Source of the DNA: Owenia fusiformis
Taxonomy: Eukaryota > Annelida > Polychaeta > Sabellida > Oweniidae
Length of the DNA stretch: 64,000 nt
Reading direction: 5' to 3'
Assembly (NCBI GenBank): GCA_903813345.2
Contig: CAIIXF020000003.1
Coordinates: 30,769,248-30,833,247 of the forward strand
Part shown: positions 1 to 11,600 of the stretch, in pieces
How the letters are laid out: every line of letters begins with the position of its first letter
Numbering within the stretch: the first letter of the stretch is position 1
Made by a program: the position numbers and the translations under genes
Notes under the pieces: model-generated
Database searches by the model: none
Told to the model about the DNA's origin: nothing
The model's input: the letters and a program-made list of their open reading frames with translations, nothing else

Positions 1-544
1 TGCTGAGTTCGCTTATCTGGTCTTCTAAGTATGATATTTGACTGTCCTGCAATATAAAGTGGAACATTTTTCCTTTTTATTTTTTACATTTTTTTATACT
101 TATTTTTGTAATTTTGTACAAAGACTGGAAATATATTGTTGTAGAAAATTATTGTGAGTCTAGTATTAAGAAGAGAATTTATTTTTACCCAATTATTCCC
201 TGCTTATTTAACTTAATTATTTGATACATCTCCTCCAGGAGAATTTGGGAGATGCATTGAGTATTCATTGAAAGAGAATAGGGTACACAAGAATTCTGTT
301 AATTCCCTATGTTGTGTTCTTTCATGGGCTTTCAAGAGAAGCTACATGGTTATTTATCATTATTATGGTCAATTGAATCAAAACACACCAAAAAATAAAA
401 TGCCACAGTGAAATATACCCAGTATATCAAAAACTAATGACACCACGAAATATCGCTGATGATTTCAAATCAATTAGTCTGTTTATTAGCTGACATCTGC
501 TGAGCTGTTGACAATATTGATTCTTCAAGTTCTACTTAACATAC
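1..544. other. RELCH intron sequence, left edge
   Basis: This AT-rich stretch follows the donor site of the RELCH exon ending at 545. I see no exon, repeat array or element boundary in it. Confidence 0.5.
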
Positions 545-3500
545 CAGTCTCTCTTTGAGGTAGTCTACCTCTCGTTTCTTAGAGTTGAGTAGCTCATCCT
601 CTAGGTTTACATTGCACTCAAAGTCCACTTGCTCCACTGTGGGGCTGAGGTGGTTGGAGAAGTCCCTATAGAGATGCAAGACATCTGGAGGTTTGGAGAT
701 GTTTAACCCAACATCGTCCCAATCATCAAAGTCCTAGAAATAAAAAAGTACAGTTCAGTTATAGGGCAAAGAATCAATTATGAGAAAAAATGGATATTAG
801 GGGAACATGAATTGACAGAGGTAAAAGTCTACAAGTATTTGGGTATCTATTTTGACCGTTCTTTGAAGGATACTTACCACATTAAAGACACTTTAAAACC
901 CAAGTCAAGAAGAATTCAAAATATGATTTGCTCTACACTGACAAAGCATTGTAATATGAAAAGAATTGATTTTGGCAATACAATGTATAACGGAATGTTT
1001 TTGCCTGCAATACTCCATGGTTGTGGAGTAATGTTACTGAATAAGACCACCGAAAAATATCTTAGCACTATGCAATACAAAATGGCTAAGGCCTTAATGC
1101 AACTCAAATGCAACCCTGCAAGAGAATCCCTCCTTGGTGACCTTGGGTGGAGACCAATCTGTGATATTATACATAAACGCCAGATTGATTATTTTATTTA
1201 TTTAAAAAGTTCCTTGAAGAATGGACTCCATAAAGATATTTTCAATTATTTGCTACATGAGTTTAAGCTTGGTCACAAGGCACCATGGCCTTTTATGGAA
1301 AATGTCCACTCAATCCTAACTGAGGTTGGACTTGATGATGTTATATACCGTGACGATACTAACTGGTACACATCTTATTTAAATATTTCAAATGAACAAT
1401 GGGTAAGATGCTTTAATGAGGCAATATGCGATAAATCATCATTGTCACTATTCAAGACTGTTAAGAACCATACTTTTTTAGAAAATTATCTGAAAACAGG
1501 CATGGATTTTTACAGCCAGCATATTAAATTCAGAGCTCGCGCTAAATGTCTGGGCTTGAATACTGATCTTGAAAGGAGGGGACTGTCAGATGGGTTCTGT
1601 AGTACTTGCCTCTCAGAAAAAGATACACTTGAACACCGCTTATTTACTTGCCCATCCACAACAACACAACGAAATATGTTTTTTGAAAAGTTTAATAAAG
1701 AATGCCCGGATTCAATTGTCAATAGTTTTTTACAACTTTCCATTTCTGAGAAAACACGTTGGATTTTGGGGGATGATGTAGCTATATATTGGGGACAGGA
1801 CCTAGGTTCTACTTTTGATAAGCTATCAAAAACATTTTTAGTTGATATCAATAAAGAGATATTCAAACATTGATTTTATTCACTTTCACTTTCTGTAATG
1901 ACAATGAAGATAAAAGTCTATTATCAGTATTGTAATGTATTTTAACAAATATTTTAATGTTTTTTAATGCTGTAATATGTTGTATTTTAATGATATGTCA
2001 TTCTGCCGCACTGATACTCCTCATGTGCCACTGTTGTAAATAGTGAGAGCAATAAATAATAATAATAATAATAATAATAATAGTTATAGACACATTCAGA
2101 ACTATTTTGGTAAGGGGGGTGCGATCACCAAAAATTTCCAGTTTTCAGTCAGGGGGATTCGGTCATGGCATAAACAAGCCAAATGATTAAGATTTCTTTT
2201 GAATTTTACAAAAATCAATATAATTTCCTTCAAAATTGAGCTAGAAGCTTCAAATAAAAAGCATTTTAAAGCTCCTCTTTCTCGTTGTTAATTTCTATGG
2301 GTTATCCACAAATGGATATGATATCTGCAAGAGCAAGCATATTAGCAAAGTTCTGTTAATCGTAGGATACAGCAACATGTCTCGTTTTATTTTGACAAAT
2401 ATCCTTTAAATTGAATATCAACGTTCCTAAAAAAAAACACATATCGTACAAATCAATGGGGTGCACAATGCATTGGGCAATACAAGATGGTACCAAACAA
2501 TCACAATGAGAATATGTCCTGTCAAATATGCACCAAAAATATTGGAAATCTATACTGTGGAACTTTTCACTCCTAAAATACATTCAACTCAATCCCAACA
2601 CTGCCCTCCCTACAAACACCCCCTCCTCCAGAACACCCCCTCCCCTCGAGCTCGCAATGATTATGCTAAAAATGCTTGTGAAAATAAAGCATGAAACACT
2701 GACCAGGAAACAGAGAATCTAATTGTGCACTTGCCTTGACTCACTTCATATTATGCTTAACACAACACAGCAGATAAGATAGCTCCAAGAGTATCCTTTG
2801 CAATACTTCAACTCCAGATATTAACTCTTTGAATATGATATAAATATTTTCAAATGTCTCTAATCAAAATATGATGTGACTGTTATGAAATCATGAATAT
2901 TCCCCGTAGCTAACATTCATTTCATATCTAAACCATTTGTCTACATATAAAACATAAAAGCTCCATTTGAGATTCTTGCGACCTTCTAAGCATCTAAAAT
3001 GTAAAATCATCCGTTATCGTCAGAGGGGGTGTAGCTAGCTGATATGATTCAGAGTAGTCTAAGAGGAGAACACTTGAAGATATTCCCACAGTTTTGTATT
3101 CAGTAACAAAAACATTGTAAAAAGCCCTTGTGATTATCTTTATACATTGTCTGAAGTAAAAATTATCTTGTCTAAAGGTTTGCTAACAATTTAATGTGTA
3201 ATCAAAGATTTTGCACATTGGCATTGGTGGGAACTAGACTTGAAAAAAGCAGCTCGAGATACATGTACATTTTAGTCTGTTTTGTGTCTATAATGCCCCC
3301 CCCTCCCAGGATTTATTTGCCAGGTATGAGGCATGAGCAGAGACAAGTAAAATCCTTGATTACCTAATTACATTTGAAGAACCTAAAGTATGATGTACAT
3401 ACACATTCACGAAAATCATTAAAAATTTGTCAAAATCAAAAATGGATTTTTGTATTATCCCTTCGTATTCCCTCTTGTATTTGGCATTTTTTCATGACAG

Positions 3501-6500
3501 AAGTTCATTTTGGAGAAATGAAAATATTCAAAATCTAGAATCAAACATATTTCTTGTTGATGCTTGATATAGAAGAGAAATAGTTTGATGAAGCTTGACA
3601 GTGAAAGAAACCTGGAATGAACTTGGCAAGTTTCTCTTTCAGGATACATACATAATACACACGCATTCACTCCTAAGCATCATGAGCAAATATGATAAAA
3701 GATTACTCTGTAATTGATCATATATTTCTTGGTCATGATTGATATCGAATATGAATAGTTTGATAAAGTTTGACAGTGAAATAAACCTGGAATGGACTTG
3801 GCAAGTTTCCCTTTCAGGATACATACACAATACACATATGCATTCACTCCTAAGCATCCATGAGCAAATATGATAAAAGATTACTTTGTAAACTCAGTGT
3901 ATCAAGCAGTTCCAAGAGCCACTTGACTGCTATCTTGAATCAGGTTAATAATTTACTATAAATTAACACAATATTATGATTATAAGCTGTAATACCTCGC
4001 AATATACAACAGATATAGACTGTTATGATAAAACATTTTAATTTCATATTGTAGCTAATGTGAATTGAATTGCAATAATAAAATATAGCTGGAGGAGATA
4101 ATTATTCTCACTTAATTACAGAAACTGGACATGTTTTGAAATATTACATTTTGTTTATAGAAAAAGTACATGGTCATTTTATTGTTTCTTATATTTTCTC
4201 ATTTTTATCGAAAGATTTCAATAACTACCACTACTGTGGAGATATGAGGTCAACATGACCCAGTCCCCATTCGGTTCATTCTAAAAGATTTACATATACA
4301 GTATGTCAATTCTAGATTGTGCCTCCAAGTTTTGCATTTTATTTGATATTTAATGAAATAGCTACTTTGAGTAAAACCAGCATAGAATTTTATCACATGT
4401 AATTTCAACCATTAAATACTAAATTACAATTTTAGAGAGCGTCTGCTAATACTGCACAAAAATGATGCACTAATTTGCGAAGAAACACCTTTAAATGACA
4501 AACACACATGATAAATATCCTACATGAAAAATACCCTACATGACAAATACCCCTTCATGATAAACTCCCCTGCATGACAAACACTCTTTTATGATAGCCA
4601 TATTTAATTATGAACACTTCTACAGGATGAACACCCTACATGATGAACACTTCTGAACAAAATATAAACTGAATACTCTTGCACTATCATCAGTTCTCCG
4701 TGATAAACAGTAAAGTGTCTACATGATCAACACTCTCTCATACAGAAATGCACAATGAGAACAAACCTAAATCATAAACACTCTTACAGAAAAACACTCT
4801 TACAGATAAACACCCTTACAGATAAACACACAGATAAACACCCTTACAGATTAACACTCTTACAGATAACCTACCTGGTCTTCATTCTCTTCAGCAAATG
4901 TGACAGAAGTGAGTTTATAATCATGCATCAGTAGATATTCATTCACCAGGAAGTTAAGTGCACGAGTCTCATGTGGCTTGATGGTCTCTTCAATGTTGTT
5001 CTCATCTTGCTCATCAAGCCTCTCTGGAGTTGTAGCATCGTTCTCTACAATAAGTCAAAATTGTTAATTACAATACCATCATGCAAGTATGTACATGTAT
5101 ATAAAAAAAGAATACCTGTAGATATTCACAAGTTTTCTTTATCTGTTCTAAACTAGAAAATCTCATTCTAAACAGGATGCTGCTTCAATCATGAGATCAA
5201 TTTCTTGTCTTTATACTACTTTCAGTCCCTTATATACAAAAAAAAACCATTACAATTTTGTTAAGTTTGTAATTAAGCTACCTTATAAATATGCTCACAT
5301 CTCAGTACTAATCCAGCATTTCCAGTTTGTATGCAGCACTATATAGTAGAGGCATCACGGATACCCAATTTGGTTCTAATCTGCGGAATTATGCCCTCAG
5401 AACGGAACATGGATCACAAATTGAGAATTTTGGTTCAGTTCCGGAACATGAACATTTTACCCTTTCACAACTTTTGGCCCTTGAATCGCCACAAAACAGC
5501 ATTTTTCTTTCAATATTTTGCACCAAAAGAGGTTCATTCTTTTCACTCCTTCTCATTGAAGAGTTTTGAAATGCTTTTCGCTACCAAATAGACCTAAATG
5601 ATCAACTTATTTTAATCTTATACATGCAGTCACATTGTTCCGAACTGTTCCGAAATTGTACCGTTCCGATTTTTTTTGTTCCGTGACATCTCTACTATAT
5701 AGACAATACCTTGCACTAAAAATTAGAAATTACAAGTATCTTTACTTTTGAAAACCTACCTGTTGCTTTAGTCAATGTAGCTCTAAGTGACTTTATTGTA
5801 TCCTGAGCTTTTCTCAGCTCAAATTCCAGCACAGCCACCCTGTCATCAGCCTTATCCAAGCCATCGTCAGAGTACTTAGCAAAGTCTATAGAGTCAAAAG
5901 TCTGGATGCTTGATGAACGTGCTAAAATAAAAAGAATCAAATCAGTAAAAATTAGGAAAAGTTCCCTCTACAAACCTACATCACATTGTCTAAACTCATA
6001 GATTTGGGTCAGACTGTATTAGCATGAGTAGCTCAATAATTTTTTAAGATTAGGCATTTTCAAAATCTTGTCTTTTTTAAATATGATTATGTGGCTAAAT
6101 CTGAAAAAAAATCTTTTTGACAGTTCACACCTCATTTGAAGTTTCTTGATATTCTGTGCATTTCGTATCACTAAAGACAATGATACATGCCTGAGTTAAT
6201 AAAAGTCCAAAATAATGGTGCTTTGAAATTCAGGAAAAGATTAGCAAAATCTGATGTTGATGTTTGGGTTGACATTTCACAAAATGAAATGTGTAGAATG
6301 TGGCAAATGCCTTTCAAAAACATCAAATCATATTTTGCGATAGAGGCAATAGAAAAAGTGAGGCTTTTTCACATGCCATCTATTGCAAGACTTATGCCTG
6401 ACACAACCGTCACCATGTTATTAAACCTGCACATCGCTCCAAAACGCAATATGTTGACATATATTGTTTTTACATTTTCAAGCTCTAATATAAAGTTTAT

Positions 6501-8387
6501 GTAAATAAAAATTGTTTTTTTCTGCGTAATATCAAAGAACTATCATTTAGTTAAAAAAATAAAAAGCCTACTGCGGGATTCGAACCCGGGCCTACGGCGT
6601 GCTCAGCGAGGATTCTACCCGCTACACCACCGTATTATTATGAAGGAGGAAGTAATTAAACGCTACTTATTTTGAATGCTATGATTCGGAAGTGACGTCA
6701 CGTTCTTCATTTAGAAACCTTTCCAAAATCATATCGCCGGCACCGATCGAAGCAAATTCAATGAAAAATCTTTGAAATGACACATTTATCGTAAGTATTT
6801 CTACACAAGATTTGCCCCATTTGTTCATCATTCTATAATCTTTCATTAAGCTCAAAATGATAAAGTTCACCCCCGAAACAACCCAAGATTGCGTTTCGGA
6901 GCGTAGTCCAGCTTTAAGTGTTTTTAAGTTTCGCAAGGATCCTGCCATGACCGTGGTATTGTTATCGTGAAAGCCTGGTATAACCGTGACAATGCTATAT
7001 TATGACATGGTCATATCAGGGTTTAACATTACCACGATCATGACAGGCCTTACAACCATTGCCACAGTCATATAAGGCTTTAACATTACCAAGGTCATGA
7101 CAGGCCATGCAATATAATATATCAATGTCACGGTTATATCCGGCTATCACGATAACACTATGGTAAACATGGTGCATTGTGCCAGGCATAAGTCTTGCAA
7201 CAGACAGGGTCTTGGCTTTTTATAAATGATGGTCATCTTAAGGAATACTGTTAGAACTACATGTACTGATACGACAACAATATAGACCAGGGTTGATCAG
7301 TTAGACGTGTTCCCACGGACTTCAAGTAAGTTTCTGGCGAAAGCTGGAACATAGATTATAAAGAGGACTGGAAACAAGATGGCAGTCTATTTCAAATTAT
7401 CTGCCAACTCGTGTTGGCCTATTTATCAGTATTGACTCAGTTGTTCATCTAGTTTTACTTACCTTAAATGCTTAGTAATCTATTTAGTATAATATTGTTT
7501 CCAAAATTATTGCCATTTGCGATAATTAGTACTAAAAGTACTTTGAACAGGTCAGCTGTCATTTGCTTGGCTTAATCATACCAGTCCACAGAAACAGTGA
7601 AATCATATTAAAAATACCAATAAAACTTTAAAATTGAGGCAGATGCGATACAAAGAGACTCTATAATACAGATATACAGGTTACAGTCACCAAGATGAGC
7701 TAATTTCAGGCGAGATTCAGGAAATAAAAAGGTAGGTCATTCTTGTTTCCAGTCCTCTTAATAATCTATGCTCCAGCTTTCGCCAGAAACTCACTTGACG
7801 TCCGTATGTGTACCATGTTTATTTGTCCCAAGTAAACTTACTATTTCTCATAACATTGCCACAAAAATAACTTGAAGCTTTATATGCACATATTAGTATG
7901 ATGTAATCTGAAAGTTTGACATAATAATTAATATTCAAATTAGATAGATATCTATTCTTACATTGACTGGGTCGATCTAGGTGGTAAACATCATGATGTA
8001 AACAAACAAGGTTCGAATTTGGGGTCCCCGAATTTGTTTGGAGTGATAAAACAAAGTGATTTCTATGCTGCATAAAAATATAACGTATACTAGACTATAG
8101 TACTTACTCAGGCCGCTGGGAGATGAATCTGGCGGTTGTTTGGTTCTCTCAAAATTCCCTGGATTTGAGAAAAAATCTCTCAATTTTGGAATTTCTCTTC
8201 CTGTTTCTACAAGCTCTGTGTGTAATTCCAGTGCGGTCAGCATCAAATTTTCTTTGATCAACTTAGCAGCTACAGTATCAAATGTAATATCCGCGAGCTC
8301 TGGGGTCGACTGTCTCACTGGGGGAGCTATAGGAAGTTCATTCTGGGAAAACTCCCCCTCCAAAAAAGGATTTGGACTATCCGCCAT
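545..8387 (-). CDS. RELCH: RELCH (LisH and HEAT repeat protein, KIAA1468 family), 5' part, runs off the left edge
   Basis: Four coding exons are visible: 8387-8108 (ATG at 8387), 5921-5760, 5044-4875 and 733-545. All have GT-AG borders, and phases join to 267 codons in frame; more exons must lie left of position 1. Exon 1 encodes an NPFL start and a first LisH-like segment (TALELHTELVETGREIPKLR). Exon 2 gives the family hallmark DSIDFAKYSDDG followed by a coiled coil (VAVLEFELRKAQ). Exon 3 carries the LisH domain (RALNFLVNEYLL). Exon 4 encodes DDVGLNISKPPD, also typical of the family. In vertebrates RELCH links recycling endosomes to the trans-Golgi in cholesterol transport; that role is family knowledge. 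The HEAT-repeat part is outside the window. The gene starts head to head with CDT1, 221 bp apart. Confidence 0.93.
745..2082 (+). mobile_element. 5'-truncated non-LTR retrotransposon (LINE) fragment
   Basis: An open frame ends at 1873 and continues upstream of the first start-like codon at 812 with no stop. It encodes the thumb and C-terminal part of a LINE reverse transcriptase: the VYKYLGIYFD motif (around 827-856) and, near the C terminus, a zinc-knuckle-like CSTC...EH...FTC segment (around 1600-1652). The palm with the catalytic YxDD box is missing, so the copy is dead. A short 3' tail (1874-2050) ends in an (AAT)n run at 2050-2082, a common LINE 3' end. The copy lies in a RELCH intron in antisense orientation. 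Its truncated 5' end comes within about 10-25 nt of the acceptor of the RELCH exon at 733. The clade was not determined. Confidence 0.8.
2050..2082. repeat. (AAT)n microsatellite, LINE 3' tail
   Basis: About ten ATA/AAT units close the LINE fragment and probably represent its simple-repeat 3' tail. Confidence 0.85.
3541..3893 (+). repeat. Two-copy tandem duplication, unit about 177 bp
   Basis: Positions 3541-3717 and 3718-3893 align along their whole length. Shared blocks include CAGGATACATACA, GCATTCACTCCTAAGCATC and GAGCAAATATGATAAAAGA. Scattered substitutions indicate an old duplication in a RELCH intron. No gene is recognised in it. Confidence 0.8.
4490..4874 (+). repeat. Degenerate minisatellite abutting a RELCH 5' splice site
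   Basis: Units of about 18-24 bp with the theme GATAAACACCCTTACA or CATGATAAACACTC repeat from roughly 4490 up to the exon border at 4875. The array is most regular next to the exon (4780-4870). On the gene strand the repeats start directly after the donor (CAG/GTAGGTTATCTG). Confidence 0.75.
5347..5694. mobile_element. hAT-like MITE, 348 bp, 8-bp target duplication
   Basis: The element starts TAGAGGCATCACGGA and ends TCCGTGACATCTCTA, which are inverted terminal repeats with a few mismatches. It is flanked on both sides by CTATATAG (5339-5346 and 5695-5702). The 8-bp duplication is typical of the hAT superfamily. There is no coding capacity. It sits in a RELCH intron just before the exon at 5760-5921. 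Confidence 0.85.
6566..6636 (-). tRNA. tRNA-like sequence (tRNA pseudogene or SINE head)
   Basis: The minus strand has GGTGTAGCGGGTAG (A-box-like), then GGGTTCGAATCCCG, a perfect B box with T-stem, and ends GTAGGC followed by TTTTT (6561-6565), a pol III terminator. The acceptor and anticodon stems do not pair well, so a functional tRNA is unlikely. It lies in a RELCH intron. Confidence 0.55.
6943..7176. mobile_element. Foldback/MITE-like inverted repeat, about 230 bp
   Basis: The left arm from 6943 (GTTATCGTGAAAGCC, ATAACCGTGAC) is matched by the reverse complement of the right arm ending near 7176 (GTTATCGTGATAGCC, ATAACCGTGAC). The interior contains further copies of the ATGACAGGCC and TTTAACATTACCA motifs. 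No coding frame is present. Confidence 0.65.
7312..7810. mobile_element. MITE/foldback element with 65-bp inverted arms
   Basis: The left arm, which contains TTTCTGGCGAAAGCTGGA and GAGGACTGGAAACAAG, recurs inverted at 7744-7810 with few differences. The interior is non-coding and AT-rich. It lies in the first RELCH intron. Confidence 0.75.
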
Positions 8388-8608
8388 TTTGGATAAATCA
8401 CGTGATATTTAAAGTCTCGTTTAACCTACTTAGACTTTTCTCTGTAGCTATATGAATTTAATTTCTCATATTTTCCTGAGTGTTCCTCCTATTGTATTTC
8501 CTTCATTTGGCGTCAGTGCTTTTCTCATAAAGCAAATGGTTTTCTGTAAAATCGACAAATTATCGTGCCCTTTAAATCACGTGACCGGAAAAAGCGGGAA
8601 ATCTCAAA
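8388..8608. promoter_or_regulatory. Divergent RELCH/CDT1 promoter region
   Basis: Only 221 bp separate the two start codons. The stretch contains two CACGTG E-boxes (8399-8404 and 8578-8583) and an E2F-type site, TTTCCCGC on the minus strand (8594-8601), eight bases before the CDT1 ATG. A near match TTTGGCGTC lies around 8505. The RELCH start sits in AAAATGGCGGA, a YY1-like context. There is no obvious TATA box. E2F control of CDT1 is established in other animals; use of these sites here is inferred. Confidence 0.7.
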
Positions 8609-11600
8609 ATGGCTCAAGGAAAAGTGACCGATTTCTTTTCTAATAAAAAACAATCGAATTTACAAGCATCAAAACGTAGAAAGCTTCAACAAACAAGTGA
8701 AATAGATTTAGCATCAGCTGTGTTCGCTCCTGGGCCGAAAGAAAGTAAATCAAGCGTAGAAAAAGAGGTGAAAGTAATATCTAAAGTTGAAGGTAAAATT
8801 TTGAACTTGCCCACAAACAAAGCCAAACCAAAAGCGTCTACTAGAGCCAGTTCTAGAGTAAAGAAAACCATCAAGAAATCTGAACAATTAACAACGATAA
8901 AAGATGCATTTAAGAAAGTGGCTGAAAAATCTGAACAGCCAGCAGTTGAAGAAACAACTGCGATTGAGGATGATCATAATGGAAGCATTCCATCAACACC
9001 AACAAAGCGACAAGCTTCGAAAACTGACACTGAGCCAACTGCTCGAAAAAGAAATCGAACAGGCAAAACCCAGCGAAAGGATATGTTGAAAGAACTCATG
9101 GCAACACCAGAAAGAGGCTTTGATTTCGACAAATTTGTTCAAAAAGATGATTCCAAAACAAAAGGATCAGCTGTTCGCAAACGTCTAGTTTTGAAAAAAT
9201 CACAGGTATTTATAAATGTTAAACCTTTTCTAAAGCTTGGCTGAAGCGGGTGCATCATTTTGTACCAGCACACACTTAATGATGGTTCTCAAAGCTTCTC
9301 TGGCGAAGTTATCTCCATCTACTTTGTCTTGTTGTTGATCTTCCGAAAATTCATATTATACCTCTCCTCTCCCATATAGATAAAGCTGTTAACAGAAGCT
9401 ATAACTTAAGGTTTAAAGGTTCATAAGTGAAACAGAAATTAACATGCACTGTATTTAAATACATTAATTCATTTTTTCAGCAGGGGTCTGCTAAACTCCC
9501 TATACTAAACCTAACACAGCCAGTTGAGACCAATAAAGCACCTTCTACCAGTAAAGCTGAAGATGAAACTTCTGAGGTACAAGAAGAATCATCAAAAGAC
9601 CTTGTCATCAAGAGAACGAAGGATGAATGGCTCGGTGAATCTAAGTCAAAAGATGACACAAAACAAAAAAAGGTATTTTTTAGAACTGTTATATGATTAT
9701 ATGAAAAATACCATTTCCTAAGTGTTAATTATGAAATGTAATTTTCTTTTTATTTAAGTCATGATTAATTACACTTCAGTTCAATAATTCTACTGTTTCT
9801 CCATAAGATTTCAATAGCAAGAAATCACTAACTTCTTAACTCCCTTTTTATTATGTCACCACAACAAGTTGTGACATATTGTTATAGTCACCAATTTTTT
9901 GTGGATGACATTTTGTGGTTGGTGTTTGGTGGTTGGCAGCTGTGACAAATAACAGGTGGTGTCATTCTGCATGTTAATGCCTTGTTTTCCAGTTGTTATT
10001 ATCTGGACCCACCGTCAGGAAAATTCAAATATATTCCTACTTGGTGGCAAACAAAAAGTACACAACATTAGTTTTGAATACTTGTTATTTCTTTTAGAAA
10101 CCCACGCTTGCAGAACTGAAGGCACGAATGGGAAAATCTACTAAGCTAGCAGACCTACAGGACAGACTTGCTAAGGTCAGTGAGGCTGCAGCCAAAGTCA
10201 AGAAGAGCAGGGAAGAGAGAGAAAAAATAGAGATCAAAAAGGAGGAAAAAAGGTAAGACTTCAGCAGGCATTCTTACATGCTCAGTCACATATTGTAGAA
10301 TCTGAAATGTTTCAAATATTTTATTTCATTTTTTATTATGTATATGCTACATTTATACATTCCAAAGTTTTATTTTTCAAACCACGATGGGAATCAAAAT
10401 ATCTTGAATTCATGAAATTAAGGATAGGAATTATAAATTAAATATTTTCTTGCAGGTTGTTTCAATAAACATTAATTGTACATGTAACTTGACTTGTGCA
10501 TTTGTATCCTATACATTTTCTACTCATTGACTTAATATACGTACAATGTTTATTCAGTGAGCCTACGCCAGCTTATGAGAAGTACCATTCCCTAGCTCAA
10601 CCCATACCTCCCACTCTGAACCTGCCCTACAAATACAAGATGCTGGCAGAGATGTTCCGCTCCATGGACACAGTGGTCAGTATGTTACACAACAGGTCAG
10701 AAGTGACAACATTCAACAAACTCAAGAACTCTGTACAGGAAATGGTCAGAAAGTAAGTTTATCTTTTCAGAAATTAGCATTAAAATGTGAGTGTCCCCCC
10801 TCCCCCCCTCCCCCCTTTATTGCATCTTTCATGTACTCTTATTCTCAATAAAACAATTACTTCAGTAAAAAATTCAATTTAAAAAGTTATTTTACTCTAT
10901 GTTATACAGATTTGCGATGACAACTTTACTTGGTATTATTCAATTATAGTGAGATTTCTTTTGATTTGGTTGGCCACCTTGACATAGATATATTCTTATT
11001 TTTGCACCATCAGAGGCAGAATCAGTGTTACACTCTAAGATCCCTGTATCACACACTAGGATTGATATTATGTTGATATACAGAACATGCCTAATCCAGA
11101 TGTATGTTTCATATTGTAGGACATTTGAGAAGAAACACGTAGGTCAAGTAAAGACTGTCTACCCCGAGGCTTATGTCTACAGGCAAGAGAGAGGCCTGCA
11201 GTATGCAGGGAAGAAAACATCAGAATACCAGTTGACCATTGAGCCTAAACTGGAAAGATCCAAAGGTAATAATAAATCAAATCAATATAATAGTATTACA
11301 CAGGGTGGTCAAAAAAAAGGAAACCCTGTCGCCATTTTCCTCATATCTTTGTCATTTTAGGGAATTACTCTCTGATATTTAGCACATTTGTACATCATTC
11401 AATTTCCTACCGGCCCACCATATTTCATGACCATCAAATTGATAGTCACAATGTTACAGCACTTTAAACAACATGCTCCATTGGCCAATATTGCACTTTC
11501 GGCAAACCTGCACCTATCATCCAAAATGGTCCTACCTAACTTCAACCTTTGGTGATACACCAAAAAAGAGTGTACGAGAATAACCCCAGGACAACTGCAG

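Noticed and set aside
1510-1866. Minus-strand 118-residue frame
   Set aside because: It is the shadow of the reverse transcriptase fragment on the plus strand.
4490-4874. Possible CRISPR-like array because of regular short repeats
   Set aside because: Repeats are degenerate, contiguous without unique spacers, and lie in an animal intron.
8140-8412. A 90-residue plus-strand frame opposite the first RELCH exon
   Set aside because: The minus strand clearly encodes conserved RELCH residues here.
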